In this document: piece after piece, positions 11,740 through 21,809 of the stretch
Position numbering within the stretch: the stretch's first letter is position 1
Layout: each line of letters begins with the position of its first letter
From: Paulinella micropora
Lineage: Eukaryota; Cercozoa; Imbricatea; Euglyphida
Assembly: GCA_009731375.1 (NCBI GenBank)
Contig: BJOX01000152.1
Span: 596,370 to 636,179 of the forward strand
Length of the DNA stretch: 39,810 bases
Reading direction: 5' to 3'
Position numbers and translations under genes: made by a program
Notes under the pieces: generated by a model
Told to the model about the DNA's origin: nothing
Databases searched by the model: none
The model's input: only the letters and a program-made list of their open reading frames with translations

Positions 11740-12480
11740 TACACTGGTTCTGAGCAAGCCTTTCCTGTCCACATCTGTGTCACTGACCTCCGCCCCGATA
11801 TTGTTGTCTGGTCATTGTCTACCAAGATATGTATACTGATCGAGCTCACGTGCCCGGTCGAGGAAAACATCCTTGATGCACGAGCCTACAAGACTAACCG
11901 ATATAATGTGCTCAAATCTCAAATCGAGGACAACGGATGGACCTGCCACCTTCGACCAATCGAATGCGGGGCTCGCGGCATGGTATCGTTCTCTGTTCAT
12001 CGATGTTTCCGCGCCTTGGGTTTTTCCCATCCCCAATCCAAATCCCTTTGCTTCAAGCTATCCTCCTGCGTAGCTCGTTGCTCTTTTGCGATTTATCGCT
12101 CCTGTGCAGTCAAAAATTGGACTAATCTTCCTCTAGTCCGTATTGGTGACTGCATTCCATCATAGCCGTCCAGTGTTGCATAGCCCGGGCTAGGTCCCTG
12201 CGGGGGTTTAGGCCTCATACAATGTCATCATTGTAGCTTGCGCAAGCTTACGGTGCTCAAAACACTTGGACTAACGGCTTCCTTTTCTTTCTCTTCTTCC
12301 TTATCCTCCCCACTCTCCATTCCTAAATTGCCTTTTTCTTCAACGTCCTTCCTCCTCTTCTTTTTTCCAGAACACAGTCTACCCGTGATTCCCATCCCGG
12401 ACACATGCACAGTACACAAATTACTGTTTGATGTGAACTTGCGTTCTTTTGCAAGGACTACATTCCTTTGCGACATCTCA
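11740..12480 (+). mobile_element. 5'-truncated copy of RLE-type retrotransposon
   Basis: Matches the full element from about 38224 to 38961. It is preceded by TATC/TTTA repeats and followed by (TATC)n. Coding sequence from TGSEQAFPVHICVTD to the stop at 12163-12165 is intact and includes the endonuclease motif RPDIVVW...ELTCPVEEN. The 5' break is within a few bases of that of the copy at 33351. Confidence 0.93.
11742..12165 (+). pseudogene. C-terminal fragment of retrotransposon protein (endonuclease)
   Basis: About 140 codons open to TAG, covering the restriction-like endonuclease core: RPD, then Glu 15 residues after the Asp, then Lys in AYKTNRY, and the trailing GWTCHLRPIECGARG. It lacks the reverse transcriptase and any start codon of its own, so it is a dead 5'-truncated copy. 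It differs from the full copy at only a few positions (for example NVLKS for NKLKS). Confidence 0.85.
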
Positions 12481-12769
<289 letters not shown>

Positions 12770-12771
12770 AG

Positions 12772-12816
12772 AGCCAACCCAGTAAAGCGATGGGAAAGGA
12801 GAAAGAGACAAAAGAG
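12772..12816 (+). CDS. Possible microexon, phase 0 (SQPSKAMGKEKETKE)
   Basis: 45 bp between CTGTCTATAG and GTATGT, open in phase 0. Lys/Glu-rich. Followed by (TATG)n, so the donor GTATGT is also the first unit of the microsatellite. A shorter relative follows at 12905. Confidence 0.45.
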
Positions 12817-12904
12817 GTATGTATGCATGTATGTGTGCATGTATGTATGCATGTATGTATGTATGTATGTATGTGTGTATGTATGTATCTCTATGTCTGT
12901 AAAG

Positions 12905-12931
12905 AGCCAACCTTGTAAAGTGGCTGGAGAG
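12905..12931 (+). CDS. Possible microexon, phase 0 (SQPCKVAGE)
   Basis: 27 bp between CTGTAAAG and GTATGT. It shares AGCCAACC..GTAAAG with the previous block, so it is a tandem duplicate. (TATG)n/(TTTATG)n follows to about 13040. Confidence 0.45.
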
Positions 12932-13047
12932 GTATGTATGTATGTATGTATTTATGTATTCATGTATGTATGTATGTATGTGTGTATTTATGTATGTATG
13001 TATTTATGTATGTATGTATGTATGTATCTATGTATGTATATAGAAAG

Positions 13048-13092
13048 AGACCGACAAAGCAGGCAAAGAAGCAAAAGACACATCCAGTCAAG
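13048..13092 (+). CDS. Putative microexon (ETDKAGKEAKDTSSQ)
   Basis: 45 bp between ATAGAAAG and GTAAGT, a consensus donor. Phase 1 to phase 1, open. In the later repeat units only its last 15 bp (ACACATCCAGTCAAG) remain, fused to a fold-back element, so this is the only intact copy in the window. Confidence 0.5.
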
Positions 13093-13102
13093 GTAAGTGT
13101 AT

Positions 13103-13216
13103 ATGTATATGGATATGGATATGGATATGGATATGGATATGATATGGATATCGATGTGGATATGGATATGGATATGGATCTGTATCTCTATCTGTATCTG
13201 TATTTGTATTTGTATA
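13103..13216. repeat. (GGATAT)n then (TCTGTA)n
   Basis: Hexanucleotide array within the putative intron. Equivalent arrays follow the same exon remnant at 14843-14995 and 18750-18846 with different lengths. Confidence 0.93.
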
Positions 13217-13240
13217 AATAGATGTATATTCATATGACAG

Positions 13241-13279
13241 GTAAAGAAAGCAAAGAGGAAAAAGACACGTCCAAACAAG
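13241..13279 (+). CDS. Putative microexon (GKESKEEKDTSKQ)
   Basis: 39 bp between TTCATATGACAG and GTATCG. Phase 1 to phase 1, open. Identical at 15020-15058; the copy at 18873-18911 differs by four substitutions and no indels, keeping the frame and charge. Confidence 0.55.
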
Positions 13280-13361
13280 GTATCGATATAGAATTAATAT
13301 AATGTATAATGTATACATCATGTGACATATAACTATATTCTTGGCGTTTGCTTCCGCCATA

Positions 13362-13811
<450 letters not shown>

Positions 13812-13814
13812 ATT

Positions 13815-14181
13815 CCCCACTTCTCACGTGAAACCCTGTCGTAAATAAAAACCTGACGCCGCAGATAACGGCCTATTTCGCGGGAATTTTGCCCAGTGTA
13901 AAAATCCGAGCGAAATGAGCCGTCTTTTGCGGCGTCACGTGAAAACCTGTCGTAAATAAAAACCTGACGCCGCAGATAACGGCCTATTTCGCGCCCAGTG
14001 TAAAAATCCGAGCGAAATGAGCCGTGTTTTGCGGCGTCAGTTTTTTCTTTACGTCGTAAATCAAAACCTGACGCCGCAGATATAGGCCTATTTCGCGGCT
14101 GTAAAAATCCGAGCGAAATGAGCCGTCTTTTGCGTCGTCAGTTTTTTTCTTTACATGCGGTTTTTCTCGTGAGAAGTGGGG
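13815..14181. mobile_element. Fold-back element, TIR CCCCACTTCTCACG, copy 1
   Basis: Begins CCCCACTTCTCACGTG and ends CTCGTGAGAAGTGGGG, a terminal inverted repeat. Inside, a block CCTGACGCCGCAGATAACGG...AAATGAGCCGTCTTTTGCGG is repeated about three times, and CTGACGCCGCA pairs with TGCGGCGTCAG. No coding sequence. Further copies lie at 15434-15712 and 19856-20113, at equivalent positions of the higher-order repeat. Confidence 0.8.
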
Positions 14182-14401
14182 GTATAGTATACACGTAGAT
14201 ATTACATCACATAGAAGAAGACGGTTATTACATACAACTGCTTTGCGTGCCGTGCACATCACATACATACATACATATATGCATACATACATACAGACAT
14301 ACAGACATACAGATATACAGACATACATACATGCGTATCTGTGTCTGTACCTATATCTGTATCTGTGTCTATGTGTTAATACATGATCATGCATTTTCCA
14401 G

Positions 14402-14443
14402 GAAAAGCAGGCAGCAAAGAGACAAAACGCGCATTCAAAGAAG
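14402..14443 (+). CDS. Putative microexon ([14 protein letters not shown])
   Basis: 42 bp between CATGCATTTTCCAG and GTAGGT, both good splice signals. Phase 1 to phase 1, open. Copies at 16155-16196 and 20322-20363 differ by substitutions only, mostly at TCC/TTC and GAA/GCA codons. It shares a G-K-(E/A)-x-S-K-E pattern with the neighbouring exon type, so the two probably arose by duplication. Confidence 0.55.
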
Positions 14444-14463
14444 GTAGGTGTATTGTATCCCGT

Positions 14464-14550
14464 CCCGTACCTTACCTTACCTTACCTTACCTTACCTTAC
14501 CTTACGTTACCTTACCTTACCTTACCTTACCTTACCTGAGGTCACCTTAC
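14464..14550. repeat. (CTTAC)n pentanucleotide
   Basis: ACCTT repeats after the exon donor. The same array is found at 16255-16312 and 20550-20652. Confidence 0.94.
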
Positions 14551-14690
14551 CTTACCTATTGAGACAAATAAGCTGGAAGCGTGGCGTATGGACCCCGACC
14601 GCGCCGAGCTTATCTTCGCTTATTAGCTTAGCTTAGCTCAGCTTAGTTTAGCTTCTGTATCTGTGATTGCATCTACTGTCTGTTTCTGTA

Positions 14691-14819
14691 TTGGAACCCG
14701 TAAGATCCGGTGAAAAATTTCGGCCACCTCACCTTTCGGCCAACCGTAAATACGGGCAATTTCGGGCTAAACTTTTATTTGTGCACGACAAATATACCGT
14801 AATTACCGGCTGGCCGAAA
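14691..14819. mobile_element. Half copy of fold-back element, TTGGAACCCG/TTTCGGCC type
   Basis: About 129 bp identical or nearly so to the left arm of the full element at 20785-21222. It joins directly to the 3' end of the DTSSQ exon. The identical junction at 18598-18741 shows the insertion preceded the higher-order duplication. Confidence 0.8.
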
Positions 14820-14834
14820 ACACATCCAGTCAAG
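14820..14834 (+). pseudogene. Exon remnant (3' end of DTSSQ exon)
   Basis: ACACATCCAGTCAAG before GTAAAT. The 5' part and acceptor are replaced by the fold-back element, so it should not be spliced in as such. Confidence 0.6.
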
Positions 14835-15019
14835 GTAAATGCATATGGATATGGATATGGATATGGATATGGATATGGATACGGATATGGATATGGATAT
14901 GGATATGGATATGGATATGGACATGGACATGGATCTGAATCTGGATCTGGATCTGTATCTGTATCTGGATCTGTATCTGTATCTGTATTTGTATAAATAG
15001 ATGTATATTCATATTACAG

Positions 15020-15058
15020 GTAAAGAAAGCAAAGAGGAAAAAGACACGTCCAAACAAG
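15020..15058 (+). CDS. Putative microexon (GKESKEEKDTSKQ), copy 2
   Basis: Identical 39 bp to 13241-13279, between TTCATATTACAG and GTATCG. The TATCGATATAGAATATATATAATG that follows is itself duplicated at about 15060 and 15099. Confidence 0.55.
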
Positions 15059-15148
15059 GTATCGGTATAGAATATATATAATCCATAATGTAACAAGGTA
15101 TCGATATAGAATATATATAATGTATAATGTATACATCATGGGAAATCA

Positions 15149-15381
<233 letters not shown>

Positions 15382-15433
15382 CTTGACAATATTATAACTA
15401 TATTCTTGGCGTTTGCTTCCGCCATACATTATT

Positions 15434-15712
15434 CCCCACTTCTCTCGTGAAACCCTGTCGTAAATAAAAACCTGACGCCGCAGATAACGGCCTATTTCGC
15501 GGGAATTTCGCCCAGTGTAAAAATCCGAGTGAAATGAGCCGTCTTTTCCGGCGTCAGTTTTTTTATTTCTGTCAGGTTTTCATTACCTGACGCCGCAGAT
15601 AACGGCCTATTTCGCGGGAATTTCGCCCAGTGTAAAAATCCGAGCGAAATGCGCCGTCTTTTGCGGCGTCAGTTTTTTTCTTTACATCAGGTTTTTCTCG
15701 TGACAAGTGGGG
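15434..15712. mobile_element. Fold-back element, TIR CCCCACTTCTC, copy 2
   Basis: Starts CCCCACTTCTCTCGTG and ends CTCGTGACAAGTGGGG. Two internal blocks instead of three. The flank TATACACGTAGATATTACATC is the same as in copies 1 and 3. Confidence 0.8.
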
Positions 15713-15923
15713 GTATATTATACACGTAGATATTACATCACATAAAAGAAGAAGACGGTTATTACATATCAACTGCGTGCGCGCCGTGCACATCAGATAC
15801 ATACATACATATATGCATACATACATACATAGATACAGAAATACAGATATACAGACATACATACATGCGTGTCTGTGTCTGTACCTATATCTGTATCTGT
15901 GTCTGTGTCTGTGTTAATACATG

Positions 15924-16134
15924 AGAAGTTCCTACTTCTTAAGTACAATCAACAATGACTTCAAACGCTTCGATCCCAGCCGATACTTCCCTCCACAACC
16001 TGTGCTATGGCTCATTAGAAAGCTCTTGACGAGAGCTTTCAAATGAGCCATTACACAAGCCACACAAATCAGAACCGGCCGAGAACGAATCGTTTGAAGT
16101 AATTGCTCGTTGTACTTAAGGACAAGGATCTTCT
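15924..16134. mobile_element. 211-bp MITE, TIR AGAAGTTCCT, copy 1
   Basis: Ends AGAAGTTCCT and AGGATCTTCT (one mismatch), flanked by CATG on both sides (15920-15923, 16135-16138). The empty site AATACATGATCATGC is present at about 14388 and 20300 in the other repeat units, which proves insertion and target duplication. Internal hairpin GGCTCATTAGAAAGCTC/GAGCTTTCAAATGAGCC. A second copy lies at 29731-29939. Confidence 0.88.
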
Positions 16135-16154
16135 CATGATCATGCATTTTCCAG

Positions 16155-16196
16155 GCAAAGCAGGCAGCAAAGAGACAAAACGCACATCCAAAGAAG
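16155..16196 (+). CDS. Putative microexon ([14 protein letters not shown]), copy 2
   Basis: 42 bp between TTTTCCAG and GTAGGT, phase 1 to phase 1. The MITE inserted 16 bp upstream of the acceptor, likely removing the original branch-point region while keeping the pyrimidine-AG. Confidence 0.5.
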
Positions 16197-16218
16197 GTAG
16201 GTGTAGTGTATCCCGTCC

Positions 16219-16254
16219 AGGGTTAGGATTAGGGTTAGGGTTAGGGTTAGGGTT
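16219..16254. repeat. Interstitial telomeric-type (TTAGGG)n
   Basis: About six units, one variant (TTAGGA). Located between TATCCCGTC and GTACCTTACC, a site that is directly joined in unit 1 and filled by (GA)n in unit 3. Confidence 0.93.
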
Positions 16255-16481
16255 GTACCTTACCTTACCTTACCTTACCTTACCTTACCTTACCTCACCT
16301 TACCTTACCTATTGAGACAAATAAGCTGGAAGCGTAGCGTATGGACCCCGACCGCGCCGAGGTTATCTTAGCTTATTAGCTTAGCTTAGCTCAGCTTAGT
16401 TTAGCTTCTGTATCTGTGATTGACCTACCTACCTACCTTCCTACCTTATAGCCTATCTACCCACGTACCTGCCTATGGTAG
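16255..16481. repeat. (CTTAC)n, TTAGCTTAGC spacer and (CTAC)n
   Basis: End of unit 2: CTTAC repeats to 16312, then ATTGAGACAAATAAGCTGGAAGCG...GCTTAGCTCAGC, then CTAC-rich sequence to 16481. No gene. Confidence 0.8.
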
Positions 16482-16574
16482 GACTACACGTACGTGGACC
16501 TGGAGCGGGCCAAGGCGCTGAAGGAGCTGTGGGCCGACCCGGCCGTGCAGGAGTCCTACCAGAGCAGAAGCCTG
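16482..16574 (+). CDS. Isolated exon resembling a heterotrimeric G-protein alpha subunit
   Basis: 31 codons between ATGGTAG and GTCCGC, phase 0 to 0, starting DYTYVDLERAKALKELWAD and continuing PAVQESYQSRSL. The stretch A-(L/I)-K-x-LW-x-DP-x-(V/I)-QE-x-Y matches the helical-domain segment before switch I in Galpha proteins (known consensus of the type AIKxLWxDPxIQECY). Codons are strongly G/C-ending, unlike the A-rich microexons. No other Galpha exon is recognisable in the window, and the (R)EYQL motif expected next is absent, so the exon ends early or this is a stranded or duplicated exon. Moderately confident from motif memory; a search would decide. Confidence 0.45.
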
Positions 16575-16608
16575 GTCCGCACAACAATCAAACAGCAAGC
16601 CCATACCA

Positions 16609-16666
<58 letters not shown>

Positions 16667-16781
16667 TACACACAAACACACACACACACATAGAGAGAAA
16701 GAGAGAGAGAGAGAGAGAGAGGCAGAGAGGGGGNNNNNNNNNNGGGGGGGGGTTGCGAGGCAGGGAGAGACTTAGACAAAC

Positions 16782-16829
<48 letters not shown>

Positions 16830-16865
16830 GGATGGATAGATAGATGGATGGATAGATATATAGAT

Positions 16866-16908
<43 letters not shown>

Positions 16909-16940
16909 GAGGTAGGTAGGTAGGTAGGTAGGTAGGTAGG

Positions 16941-17012
<72 letters not shown>

Positions 17013-17026
17013 CTAGATAGATAATC

Positions 17027-17081
<55 letters not shown>

Positions 17082-17478
17082 GTAGGTAAGTAAGGTAAGG
17101 TAAGGTCAGGTAAGGTAAGGTAAGGTAAGGTAAGGTAAGGTAAGGTAAAGGTAAGGTAAAGGTAAGGTAAAGGGTGAGGGTAAGGGTAAGGGTAAAGGTA
17201 AAGGTAAGGGTAAAGGGTAAAAAGGGTAAACGGGGTAAAAGGGGTAAGGGTGGGGTAAGGTGGGGGGGGGGGGGGGGGGGGGANNNNNNNNNNGTAGATA
17301 GGGATAGGTAGGGATAGGTAGGTAGATAGGGATAGGTAGGGATAGGTAGGTAGATATATAGATAGATAGAGATAGGTAGGGATAGGTAGGTAGATAGATA
17401 GATAGATAGATAGATGGATGGATGGATGGATGGATGGATAGACAGACATTCAGACAGATAGGTATACATATATACATG

Positions 17479-17513
<35 letters not shown>

Positions 17514-17545
17514 GTATATATATATATGTATATATATATATAAAC

Positions 17546-17578
<33 letters not shown>

Positions 17579-17581
17579 TAG
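16575..17581. repeat. Mixed microsatellites: (CT)n, (AC)n, (GA)n, (GATA)n, (GGTA)n, (AAGGT)n, G run, (TA)n
   Basis: After a 36-bp unique piece come CT 16611-16642, AC 16643-16690, GA 16691-16733, gap 16734-16743, a G run, GATA 16780-17080 with GA and GGTA blocks, AAGGT 17085-17175 (the reverse strand of the CTTAC array), GGTAAA-rich sequence, a G run 17263-17282, gap 17284-17293, GGATAGGTA repeats to 17400, GATG/GATA, then TA repeats to 17562. No gene is supportable; long frames here are repeat translations. Confidence 0.93.
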
Positions 17582-17983
17582 ATGAAATATCGACTAATGT
17601 CAGAAAAAAGGAGCTTCTGATTTCGTCAACCAGGAAGTCTGTGGGTAAAGTATTAACCCGATGCCCAGCTAAGCCGTGATGTTTGCACGGAAGGGACTGA
17701 TACAGGCAATACCAAAGCTCCCTAGTACCAGGCGGGGCCAGGGCTCGTTCCATAAAGCGCCCCTTGCAGAACGAGCTCCCACCTCCATTACAGAGGGCCC
17801 AGTAAGCAGATGGAGTTTCGAGACTGTTCGACAGTCTAGTATAAACCGACAGAGCACTGTGGGTTTTATTCCGGGCTCAACAAGCGAGAAATGGCACCCT
17901 GAGAGAACAGGATTGTGCTTCCCGTCGCTATTTCGGCATGTGACTTATAGGCGTATGGCTAGGCACACAAAAGGCACCCCACA
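17582..17983 (-). mobile_element. Second retroposon-like family, truncated copy (minus strand)
   Basis: The reverse complement of about 400 bp matches 19336-19727 (GGGTGCCTT...GTGTGCCTAGCC through CTGACATTAGTCGATATCTCA). On the minus strand it ends CGATATTTCATCTATC, and GATA repeats flank the other side. Contains no recognisable protein. Ends at a TATC-type repeat like the endonuclease retrotransposon. Confidence 0.8.
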
Positions 17984-18597
<614 letters not shown>

Positions 18598-18726
18598 TTG
18601 GAACCCGTAAGATCCGGTGAAAAATTTCGGCCACCTCACCTTTCGGCCAACCGTAAATACGGGCAATTTCGGGCTAAACTTTTATTTGTGCACGACAAAT
18701 ATACCGTAATTACCGGCTGGCCGAAA
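18598..18726. mobile_element. Half copy of fold-back element, TTTCGGCC type
   Basis: Near identical to 14691-14819, with the same fusion to the exon remnant ACACATCCAGTCAAG (18727-18741) before GTAAAT. Confidence 0.8.
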
Positions 18727-18872
18727 ACACATCCAGTCAAGGTAAATGTATATGGATATGGATATGGATATGGATATGGATATGGATATGGATATGGATA
18801 TGGATATCGATCTGTATCTGTATCTGTATCTGTATCTGTATTTGTATAAATAGATGTATATTCATATGACAG

Positions 18873-18911
18873 GTATTGAAAGCGAAGAGGAAAAAGAGAC
18901 GTCCAAACAAG
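18873..18911 (+). CDS. Putative microexon (GIESEEEKETSKQ), copy 3
   Basis: 39 bp between TTCATATGACAG and GTATCG, phase 1 to 1. Compared with copies 1 and 2 it has four substitutions (K to I, K to E, D to E and one more) and no indels. Confidence 0.55.
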
Positions 18912-19004
18912 GTATCGATATAGAATTAATATAATGTATAATGTAAACATCATGTGACAATATTATAACTATATTCTTGGCGTTTGCTTCCGCCATACAT
19001 TATA

Positions 19005-19005
19005 C

Positions 19006-19082
<77 letters not shown>
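19005..19082. repeat. (TATC)n microsatellite
   Basis: About 19 TATC units, directly before the second retroposon-like family. Confidence 0.97.
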
Positions 19083-19083
<1 letters not shown>

Positions 19084-19727
19084 CACGGCTTACCTGGGCA
19101 TCGGGTTAATACTTTACCCACAGACTTCCTTGGTTGACGAAATCAGAAGCTCCTTTTTTCTGACATTAGTCGATATCTCAACAGTTGATCTCATCACTTA
19201 CTCCACGGAGTGAACCAAGGCCACTTGAGGTGTCACTGACCCTCCCTTGGGCTTGGTTTTTTGAAACGGGTGCCATCTGTCGACAGACAGAGAATTAGGG
19301 GATGGTGTGGGTGTGCTGGGCCCGTGGTGGGGTGCCTTATGTGTGCCTAGCCATACGCCTATAAGTCACATGCCGAAATAGCGACGGGAAGCACAATCCT
19401 GTTCCCTCAGGGTGCCCTTTCTCGCTTGTTGAGCCCGGAATAAAACCCACAGTGCTCTGTCGGTTTATACTAGACTGTCGAACAGTCTCGAAACTCCATC
19501 TGCTTACTGGGTCCTCTGTAATGGAGGTGGGAGCTCGTTCTGCAAGGGGCGCTTATGGAACGAGCCCTGGCCCCGCCTGGTACTAGGGAGGTTTGGTATC
19601 GCCTGTATCAGTCCCTTCCGTGCAAACATCACGGCTTAGCTGGGCATCGGGTTAATACTTTACCCAGAGACTTCCTTGGTTGACGAAATCAGAAGCTCCT
19701 TTTTTCTGACATTAGTCGATATCTCAT
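19083..19727 (+). mobile_element. Second retroposon-like family, head-to-tail dimer
   Basis: A 98-bp partial copy (CACGGCTTACCTGGGCATC...GTCGATATCTCA, 19083-19180) is followed at once by a longer copy starting AGTTGATCTCATCACTTAC and ending with the same 98 bp (19630-19727), then TATATATCTATC. (TATC)n lies on both sides. The same junction, CGATATTTCATC then AGTTGATCTTATC, is seen at about 39685. No protein is readable. A satellite with a period of about 545 bp is the alternative reading. Confidence 0.75.
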
Positions 19728-19850
19728 ATATATCTATCTATCTATCCATCTATCTATCTGTCTATCTATCTATCTATCTATCTATTTATTTATCTATCTA
19801 TCTATCTATCTATTTATCTATCTATCTTTCTATCTTTCTATCTATATATT
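19728..19850. repeat. (TATC)n microsatellite, imperfect
   Basis: TATC with TTTA, TTTC and CTGT variants, ending at the next fold-back element. Confidence 0.95.
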
Positions 19851-19855
19851 TTATT

Positions 19856-20113
19856 CCCCACTTCTCACGTGAAAACGCTGTCGTAAATAAAAACCTGACG
19901 CCGCAGATAACGGCCTATTTCGCGGGAATTTCGCCCAGTGTAAAAATCCGCAGATAACGGCCTATTTCGCTGGGAATTTTGCCCATTGTAAAAATCCGCA
20001 GATAATGGCCTATTTCGCGGGAATTTTGCCCAGTGTAAAAATCCGCGTGAAATGAGCCGTCTTTTGCGGCGTCAGTTTTTTCTTTACATCAGGTTTTTCT
20101 CGTGACAAGTGGG
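19856..20113. mobile_element. Fold-back element, TIR CCCCACTTCTCACG, copy 3
   Basis: Starts CCCCACTTCTCACGTGAAAA, ends CTCGTGACAAGTGGG. The internal block GCAGATAACGGCCTATTTCGC is present three times. Confidence 0.8.
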
Positions 20114-20321
20114 AGTTATAATATACACGTAGATATTACATCACATAGAAGAAGACGGTTATTACATATAACTGCGTGCGTGCCGTGCACATCACGTACA
20201 TACATACATATATGCATACATACATACATACAGACATACAGATCAGACATACATACATGCGTGTCTGTGTCTGTACCTATATCTGTGTGTCTGTGTTAAT
20301 ACATGATCATGCATTTGCCAG

Positions 20322-20363
20322 GCAAAGCAGGCAGCAAAGAGACAAAACGCACATTCAAAGCAG
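20322..20363 (+). CDS. Putative microexon ([14 protein letters not shown]), copy 3
   Basis: 42 bp between CATTTGCCAG and GTAGGT, phase 1 to 1. Substitutions only relative to copies 1 and 2. Confidence 0.55.
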
Positions 20364-20384
20364 GTAGGTGTATTGTATCCCGTC

Positions 20385-20652
<268 letters not shown>

Positions 20653-20784
20653 ATATTGAGACAAATAAGCTGGAAGCGTAGCGTATGGACCCCGACCGCG
20701 CCGAGCTTATCTTAGCTTATTAGCTTAGCTTAGCTCAGCTTAGTTTAGCTTATGTATCTGTGATTGCATCTGTCTGTTACTATA

Positions 20785-21222
20785 TTGGAACCCGTAAGAT
20801 CCGGTGAAAATTTTCGGCCACCTCACCTTTCGGCCAACCGTAAATACGGGCAATTTCGGGCTAAACTTTTATTTGTGCACGACAAATATACCGTAATTAC
20901 CGGCTGGCCGAAATTCTTCACAACTTTGAATAACAATTGTACCGTTTATTACGGGATAATTTGTTCTGGCCGAAATTTTTCAATACATACTGACGGTTAT
21001 GAATCAAGTCTGCAAGGTATGAATGTGTAAGGAAAATTGGAAAATTTTCGGCCCGAAAAAATTATCCAGTAATAACGGTACAATTGTTATTCAAAGTTGT
21101 GAAGAATTTCGGCCAGCCGGTAATTACGGCATATTTGTCGTGCACAAATAAAAGTTTAGCCCAAAATTGCTCGTATTTACGGTTGGCCGCAAGGTGAGGT
21201 GGCCGAAATTTTTCACCCGACC
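20785..21222. mobile_element. Fold-back element, TTGGAACCCG/TTTCGGCC type, full palindrome
   Basis: The left arm (about 20806-20975: TTTTCGGCCACCTCACC ... GTGCACGACAAATATACCG ... CAACTTTGAATAACAATTG) is inverted at about 21045-21213. The loop carries TGACGGTTATGAATCAAGTCTGCAAG+GTATGAATG, and a near copy of that piece follows the right arm at 21236-21268. No coding region. The half copies at 14691 and 18598 correspond to the left arm. Confidence 0.85.
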
Positions 21223-21502
21223 TTATCGGTACATAGTGACGGCTATGAATCAAGTCTGCAAGGTATAAATGTGGGTGTGTTATTGTAGTGTGTATGAATG
21301 TGTATTTGTAGTAGGAAATGTGCGAGGATGTATGTGCTGGGGAGAGAGAGAGAGAGAGATAAACATATATCTGTATATATATATATGTATACATATATAT
21401 ACATATATATACATATATATGTATATATATATATGTATATATATATCTATATCTATATCTATATCTATATCTATATCTATATCCATATCTATATCTATAT
21501 AG
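21223..21502. repeat. Spacer with (TA)n and (TATATC)n
   Basis: Unique TG-rich sequence to 21340, a short GA run, then TA repeats and ATATCT repeats ending CTATATAG, which serves as a candidate splice acceptor for the next block. Confidence 0.85.
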
Positions 21503-21550
21503 AAGTCAATAAGGACAAGTGCAAAGACAAAACGACACGTTGTGAAGACG
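21503..21550 (+). CDS. Putative microexon, donor lost ([16 protein letters not shown])
   Basis: 48 bp after CTATATAG, phase 1 to 1 if it ends at GACG, but the next bases are ATAGAT, not GT. Homologous to 22423-22470 and to the first part of 22679-22747. Lys/Asp/Cys pattern K-D-K-C-K. Probably crippled by loss of the donor. Confidence 0.4.
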
Positions 21551-21611
21551 ATAGATAGATAGATAGATAGATAGAGATAGATAGAGAGATAGATATATAG
21601 ATGGATAGATG

Positions 21612-21659
<48 letters not shown>

Positions 21660-21671
21660 TCAAGTACGATT

Positions 21672-21742
<71 letters not shown>
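21551..21742. repeat. (GATA)n then (CT)n
   Basis: GATA to 21660, a 15-bp unique piece, then about 70 bp of CT ending CTCTCTAG, an ideal pyrimidine tract and acceptor. Confidence 0.96.
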
Positions 21743-21743
<1 letters not shown>

Positions 21744-21744
21744 G

Positions 21745-21807
21745 GTGCAAGCCACGAGAACAAGAAGAAAGATGACGACGACGACGACGACGACGACGAC
21801 CATGATG
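21745..21807 (+). CDS. Putative microexon with poly-Asp tract
   Basis: 63 bp between (CT)n-AG and GTCAGG. Phase 1 to phase 1, open: GASHENKKK, nine Asp from (GAC)n, then HD and a split Gly. The Asp run shows microsatellite growth inside an exon in steps of three. Confidence 0.55.
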
Positions 21808-21809
21808 GT

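Noticed and set aside
16219-16254. Chromosome end (true telomere)
   Set aside because: The arrays are short, internal and flanked by the same sequence as their counterparts in sister repeat units.
19083-19727. LTR or TRIM element with 98-bp terminal repeats
   Set aside because: The repeats do not start TG and end CA, there is no primer-binding site or target duplication, and other copies show truncated ends at TATC. A dimer of a retroposon fits better.
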